Notes under the pieces: model-generated
Database searches by the model: none
What the model was told of the DNA's origin: nothing
The model's input: only the letters and a program-made list of their open reading frames with translations
Assembly: GCA_033065855.1 (NCBI GenBank)
Contig: JAVXUO010002884.1
Location: forward strand, 186,001-250,000
DNA length: 64,000 nucleotides
Direction: 5' to 3'
From: Escallonia rubra
Taxonomy: Eukaryota > Streptophyta > Magnoliopsida > Escalloniales > Escalloniaceae
Shown: positions 59,540 through 64,000 of the stretch, one piece after another
Position numbering within the stretch: position 1 is the stretch's first letter
How the letters are laid out: every line of letters begins with the position of its first letter
Program-made: the position numbers and the translations under genes

Positions 59540-60960
59540 TCTCTGCGACATCAGTCGTTGCGCCCGAGCACTGTCTTCACGTCACGTGCCTCCGGCATGA
59601 CGCTCGTCTCCTTGACACCAGTCGCCGCGCCTGAGCGCCATTTCCGTGTCACGTGCCCCGGCACAACGCCCGACTTAGCCACACACGTCGTTGCGTCTAT
59701 GCACCGCGCCGCTGATACATTCGTGCCCCCCCCCCCCGACTCTTTGTCACACTACGCTCCCGCGTTGGTCCATCTTTTCACCATAGTATGTGCACCTTAC
59801 CTTTGTCGTGGAACATGCTTCGACCCACCGCCGGGAATGTGTAGCATCCTGCGGGGATAGACAACTCCTCCGGGACACTATTTCTGTCAGGGAGCTCCGA
59901 CTTCCCTTCCACCAGGTAGGCGACTCATTCGGGACACTACCTCAGCTCATTGGGTAGGCGACTCCTCCGAGACACTACCTTGACGCGCTCCGAGTGCTTG
60001 GGCAAAAGGACTCACCCGCAATATAAGCTCGCTCTCTAAGACAATATCTCTGCCAAAGAGTTCCAACTCCCCTTCTGCCAGGTAAGTGACTCATTTGGAA
60101 CACTACTTTGAGTCGTTGGGTAGGCTATTCCTCCAGTGCTTCGGCACGAGGACTCACTCGCGGGATAAGCTCGCTCTCTAAGACACTGTCTTCGCCAGGG
60201 TCATTATGTGACTAGTCTACGTGCTCCAACACTTGGGGGGGGGGGCTTTTTATCGGCATCCCCAGGGACTGACTCCCGGGTCACTCCGAGACAGAAGCAC
60301 ATCTTCGGAGGGCATCATGCTTAGTTCGCCTGGCAGTTGGGTGTCGGGCTTTCCCCACTGCTGTCAGGTCCTCAGCGTCTCTCAATGCCGTGTGGGAGGT
60401 AAAGGTTTTGGAATTGTGGCTAGATCAAGGGGGCTCTCTGGCCACACCGGTAGTGTGTGAGCCAGTCTTTCCAGACAGACAGAGCGACGTTTTGCGCACA
60501 GGCCGGTTGAATATGCGATCCCACAGTCTGTGGAACATCGGCACCCGTGGCCTCCTCTGTGAGGTGTCACTCCCAGAGAGTGCCACGTGTCGATTGGTGA
60601 TATCATCATCTCAACCCCCCCCCCACTATAAATAGGGGGCTTGAGAATTCATTTGGGATTGTTTGACATGTTTCAGAACTCACATTCACTTTCTCATTCT
60701 AGAATTCCAGAGAGAAACATACATCACCTAAACTTTGGACTCTGTGATTGTCATCGTGTATTCATCCCATACCATCGCTCTCGCAGCACTGTCACTCCTC
60801 AAGCTCTATCTGAGAAGCTCTTAGTCTCTACCCTTACTCCATCCATGTTAAGTCCTTTGATATCTGACTCGAACTGCATTCATTGTGACACATCAACGTA
60901 AGCTGTTAACCCACTTCCTTGGCATCATTGTTCTAACTCGTTCCATGGTGAGAAACGATT
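59540..60960 (+). mobile_element. LTR-like retroelement, copy 2
   Basis: Same order of blocks as the element at 40290-41900: an opening tandem of about 67-bp units near 59550-59720 (cagtcg(t/c)(t/c)gcgcc(c/t)gagc...), the 'gtgtagcatcctgcgggga' lead-in, 'ggcgactcctccgagacactaccttg' style repeats to 60200, the cgccacgtgtcg-type block (tgccacgtgtcga at 60581-60593), the TATA box tataaata at 60627-60634 with cttgagaattcattt, then the tctagaattccagagagaaa U5-like stretch. Same orientation as copy 1. No coding domain was recognised. Confidence 0.6.
60627..60634 (+). promoter_or_regulatory. TATA box of LTR-like copy 2
   Basis: TATAAATA followed by a G-rich stretch and cttgagaattcattt. The homologous position in copy 1 reads TATTAATA, a weaker box. 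Confidence 0.55.
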
Positions 60961-61128
60961 TTGCTAGGTCCATGTTCCCACATTAATTCTTGCAATTACG
61001 TTCTATGTGTGAGGTGCACAGGATTGTAACAAAACCCTTCGCGCTGCCCTCGATGTATTTTGATTTATGATGCCTTTGCAGCTTGCTCCCAATACAAAAT
61101 CTAGGCGACCATTTTACTCGTGGATCGT

Positions 61129-63603
61129 ATGAAACTGTACAGAAGTAGACCCACAAATGCACTGCAAAACCATGTAGCCATTTGTCTGCCACAATACTTA
61201 CAACCTTCAAACTCAACCAGCCTCAATGCCCAAACTTTAGTCGACGCTCGAATCATCAAAACGGGTTTTGACCCCAAGACGTGCCGCTCCAACTTCCACC
61301 TCAAAGACCTCGTCAGAAATGGCCAAGTATCGGATGCACGACAACTGTTCGAACAAATGCCTCATAGAAATACTTGCTCAACAAACATGCTAATCACGGG
61401 TTACGTAAGGTCAGGCAATCTCTCTATGGCAAGGGAGTTTTTAGATGGAATGACTGTCCGAACAGCGGTGTCATGGACGATACTGATTGGTGGTTATTCG
61501 CAGCATAATCAGCCCTTGGAAGCTTTTAGACTTTATGCTGGCATGTGTAGGTGGGGGACCTTACCAGATTACGTGACTTTTGCAACCCTTTTATCGGGTT
61601 GTGATGAGACAGTGACGGTGAAAGGAATACTTCAAGTGCATGCCCATATTGTGAAATTGGGGTATAACTTTACCCTGATGGTTTGCAACAGCTTAGTTGA
61701 TTCTTATTGCAAATCACGTAATCTCGATTTGGCGTCTGATGTCTTGAATGAAATGCCCATTAGGGATTCTGTGACTTTCAATGCGATGATAACAGGGTAC
61801 TCGAAAGAGGGGCTGAACGAACAAGCGATTTACTTGTTTATGCAAATGCAAAATGAAGGTTCAAGGCCTTCGGAGTTCACTTTTGCAGCAGTTTTATGTG
61901 CCAGCATGGGGTTGGACGACATTGCCTCTGGGCAGCTAGTTCATGGACTTGTGGTCAAGTCGAACTTTGTGTGGAATGTGTTTGTGGGAAATGCATTGCT
62001 CGACTTCTACTCCAAGCATGATTGTATTAATGACACGAGGAAGCTCTTTAATGAGATGCCGGAGTTGGATGGTGTTTCATATAATGTTATCATCACAGGA
62101 TACATGTGGAGCGGGCTGATAAAAGAATCCCTCAGTCTTTTTCGTGAATTGCAGTTCACGAAGTTTGATCGGAGGCAATACCCCTTTGCAACAATGTTGA
62201 GTTTAGCAGCAAATACGGAGAATGTGGACATGGGTAGGCAGATTCATGCTCAGGCTCTAGTGACAACAGCTCAGACAGAAATTCTTGTCGGGAATGCGCT
62301 AGTTGATATGTATGCCAAATGCGACAGATTTGAAGAAGCAAACGTGATATTTGCAAATCTGGCCCACAGAAGCTCAGTTCCATGGACGGCTATGATCTCA
62401 GCTTATGTTAAAAAAGGATTCCACGAGGATGCCCTTAAGCTATTCATTCGGATGCGAAGAGTCAATGCTAGTGGCGACCAGGCAACTTTTGCTAGCACTT
62501 TAAGAGCTTCAGCAAGTTTGGCTTCAATTTCGCTAGGAAAACAGTTGCACTCGTATATAATCAGATCAGGGTGCATGTCTAATGTCTTTTCTGGCAGTGC
62601 ACTTCTCGACATGTATGCAAAATGTGGGTCCATAAAGGATGCAGTTCGAACATTCCAAGAGATGCCCGATAGGAATATTGTCTCTTGGAATGCGTTGATC
62701 ACGGCTTTCGCTCAAAATGGAGATGGTGAAGCTACTATTAGGTCTTTTGGAGAGATGGTTCAGTCAGGCGTTCAACCAGATTCTGTAAGCTTCCTCAGCA
62801 TTCTAACTGCTTGCAGTCACCGTGGGCTCGTTGAAAAAGGACTGCAGTACTTCAATGCCATGACCCAGACGTATGAACTTGTTCCAAGGAGGGAACACTA
62901 TGCATCTATGATTGATATGTTGTGTCGAAGGGGTCGATTTAGTGAAGCAGAAAAATTAATGGCTGAGATGCCATTTGAGCCAGATGAGATCATATGGTCA
63001 TCAGTTCTGAACTCATGTAGAATTCACAAGAATCAAGACCTTGCTAGAAGGGCTGCAGAGCAACTCTTCAACATGGATGTGCTCAGAGATGCTGCCTCTT
63101 ATGTTAACATGTCTAATATCTACGCTGCAGCAGGGCAATGGAGTGATGCAGGGAAGGTGAAGAAGGCAATGAGGGAACGAGGAGTTAAGAAGTTGCCTGC
63201 ATATAGCTGGGTTGAAATCAAACACAAGATTCATGTATTCGCCGCGGGCGATAGGACCCATCCACTAATCGACGAGATCAGGAAAAAGATCGACATGTTG
63301 GGTAAGAGGATGGAGGAGGAAGGTTACAAGCCCGATACAAGTTGTACCCTCCATAATGTTGATGAGGAAATTAAAGTAGAATCTCTCAAATTTCACAGTG
63401 AGCGGTTAGCAATTGCCTTCTCACTGATAAGTACACCGAAAGGGTCACCTATATTGGTGATGAAGAATTTGCGAGCTTGCACAGACTGCCATGCTGCAAT
63501 TAAGGTCATTTCCAGAATTGTTGGAAGGGATATTACAGTCAGGGACTCGAGCAGGTTCCATCATTTTAAAGATGGGTCCTGTTCCTGTGAGGATTATTGG
63601 TGA
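61129..63603 (+). CDS. DYW-class pentatricopeptide repeat protein
   Basis: Intronless, 824 residues from ATG 61129 (an in-frame GTG upstream at 61120 is not needed). A ladder of PLS-type PPR motifs begins around residue 55 (for example AVSWTILIGGYSQ, TFNAMITGYSK, SWNALITAFAQNG), followed by E/E+ motifs and a C-terminal DYW domain. The DYW part contains the deaminase-like HSERLAIAF and the zinc-site segment NLRACTDCHAAIKVISRIVG, and ends GSCSCEDYW. Such proteins perform C-to-U RNA editing in mitochondria or plastids, the repeats choosing the site and DYW acting as deaminase. The sequence and order match the Arabidopsis At2g01510-type protein by recall. The N terminus is a plausible organelle-targeting peptide. 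The frame is uninterrupted. Confidence 0.95.
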   Translation: MKLYRSRPTNALQNHVAICLPQYLQPSNSTSLNAQTLVDARIIKTGFDPKTCRSNFHLKDLVRNGQVSDARQLFEQMPHRNTCSTNMLITGYVRSGNLSMAREFLDGMTVRTAVSWTILIGGYSQHNQPLEAFRLYAGMCRWGTLPDYVTFATLLSGCDETVTVKGILQVHAHIVKLGYNFTLMVCNSLVDSYCKSRNLDLASDVLNEMPIRDSVTFNAMITGYSKEGLNEQAIYLFMQMQNEGSRPSEFTFAAVLCASMGLDDIASGQLVHGLVVKSNFVWNVFVGNALLDFYSKHDCINDTRKLFNEMPELDGVSYNVIITGYMWSGLIKESLSLFRELQFTKFDRRQYPFATMLSLAANTENVDMGRQIHAQALVTTAQTEILVGNALVDMYAKCDRFEEANVIFANLAHRSSVPWTAMISAYVKKGFHEDALKLFIRMRRVNASGDQATFASTLRASASLASISLGKQLHSYIIRSGCMSNVFSGSALLDMYAKCGSIKDAVRTFQEMPDRNIVSWNALITAFAQNGDGEATIRSFGEMVQSGVQPDSVSFLSILTACSHRGLVEKGLQYFNAMTQTYELVPRREHYASMIDMLCRRGRFSEAEKLMAEMPFEPDEIIWSSVLNSCRIHKNQDLARRAAEQLFNMDVLRDAASYVNMSNIYAAAGQWSDAGKVKKAMRERGVKKLPAYSWVEIKHKIHVFAAGDRTHPLIDEIRKKIDMLGKRMEEEGYKPDTSCTLHNVDEEIKVESLKFHSERLAIAFSLISTPKGSPILVMKNLRACTDCHAAIKVISRIVGRDITVRDSSRFHHFKDGSCSCEDYW

Positions 63604-64000
63604 GTTTATGAGCCAATTGAAGTTGGCCAAAAGTTTCATGGACGTAAATCAACCAATTCTTGTCCAACTAAGCTCCGATCTGCTTATTTCTTCCTCTTTG
63701 GCTGGTTCAATGCACAGCCTTTATCGAGTCTACAGGCTTAACTTGACTCTTGAGAAGCTGTTAAGAAAGAGCCGATTCGTTGGAGTCTACTTCTCTTAAT
63801 GTAAGTACCTCGTATGAAGTTTTGATAACGTTAGTGGTGTTTATTCAAGTGATTGACAGGGGAAGTAGAAAAAAGACTGACGTAAAACCCTGAGATAAAA
63901 CATACATGAAGACACTATATAGTTATCATCTATATATGTTTATAAGCTTAGAAATTTTCTTGATATATGACATGCTTTGTCTGCATAAAGTCGTATCCGC
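63604..64000 (+). other. 3' flank of PPR gene
   Basis: Probably includes the 3' UTR. No further gene was recognised before the window ends. Confidence 0.4.

Overview
This window is nuclear DNA from a dicot-like flowering plant. The evidence is GT-AG spliced genes with plant-only families (a CC-type glutaredoxin, an RLCK-VII kinase, a DYW pentatricopeptide protein, an EXO70 paralogue, a plant-type DHHC acyltransferase), AT-rich intergenic DNA, and a dense load of plant transposons (CACTA, Mutator-like, MITEs, a Sirevirus-like Copia element, a LINE remnant). One intron also carries a degraded plastid 23S rRNA fragment. The species cannot be fixed from the sequence. No prokaryotic operon, CRISPR array or virus was seen.

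Layout. 1-3.4 kb: first coding exon of a membrane-anchored ubiquitin-fold (MUB) gene on the minus strand, followed on that strand by a decayed LINE fragment. 5.6-6.6 kb: a small TATA-driven membrane-peptide ORF with a glycine-rich, frameshifted continuation and a degenerate tandem duplication. 7.0-7.9 kb: a broken short-chain dehydrogenase (minus) beside an RNase H-like fragment (plus). 9.8-10.2 kb: an intact CC-type glutaredoxin (minus). 14.0-20.1 kb: a seven-exon CID/RPRD-type gene (minus), with unidentified coding-like exons just upstream at 20.9-21.7 kb. 23.77-28.34 kb: a complete non-autonomous CACTA transposon. 28.5-31.4 kb: an intact intronless EXO70 gene (minus) preceded downstream by the relic tail of a second EXO70 copy. 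33.7-35.1 kb: a Mutator-like element with nested inverted repeats. 35.6-39.1 kb: a five-exon receptor-like cytoplasmic kinase (plus). 40.3-41.9 kb and 59.5-61.0 kb: two related LTR-like elements with tandem repeats in the putative U3. 43.1-51.1 kb: a full-length Sirevirus-like Copia retrotransposon (minus) with near-identical LTRs and a broken pol. 52.8-58.9 kb: a five-exon DHHC palmitoyltransferase (plus) with the plastid rRNA relic in its large intron. 61.1-63.6 kb: an intronless DYW-class PPR gene (plus).

The host genes look like an ordinary unlinked plant gene neighbourhood. EXO70, the RLCK (with an acylation-type N terminus) and the palmitoyltransferase all belong to membrane biology, but nothing in the sequence shows that they work as one unit. 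The most informative structures are the transposons: exact target-site duplications define the CACTA, Mutator-like and Copia insertions, and each carries an unusual internal repeat architecture. I did not find a convincing new biological system. The best candidates for undescribed features are the small peptide gene near 5.7 kb, the unidentified exons near 21 kb, and the palindrome arrays inside the CACTA and Copia elements.
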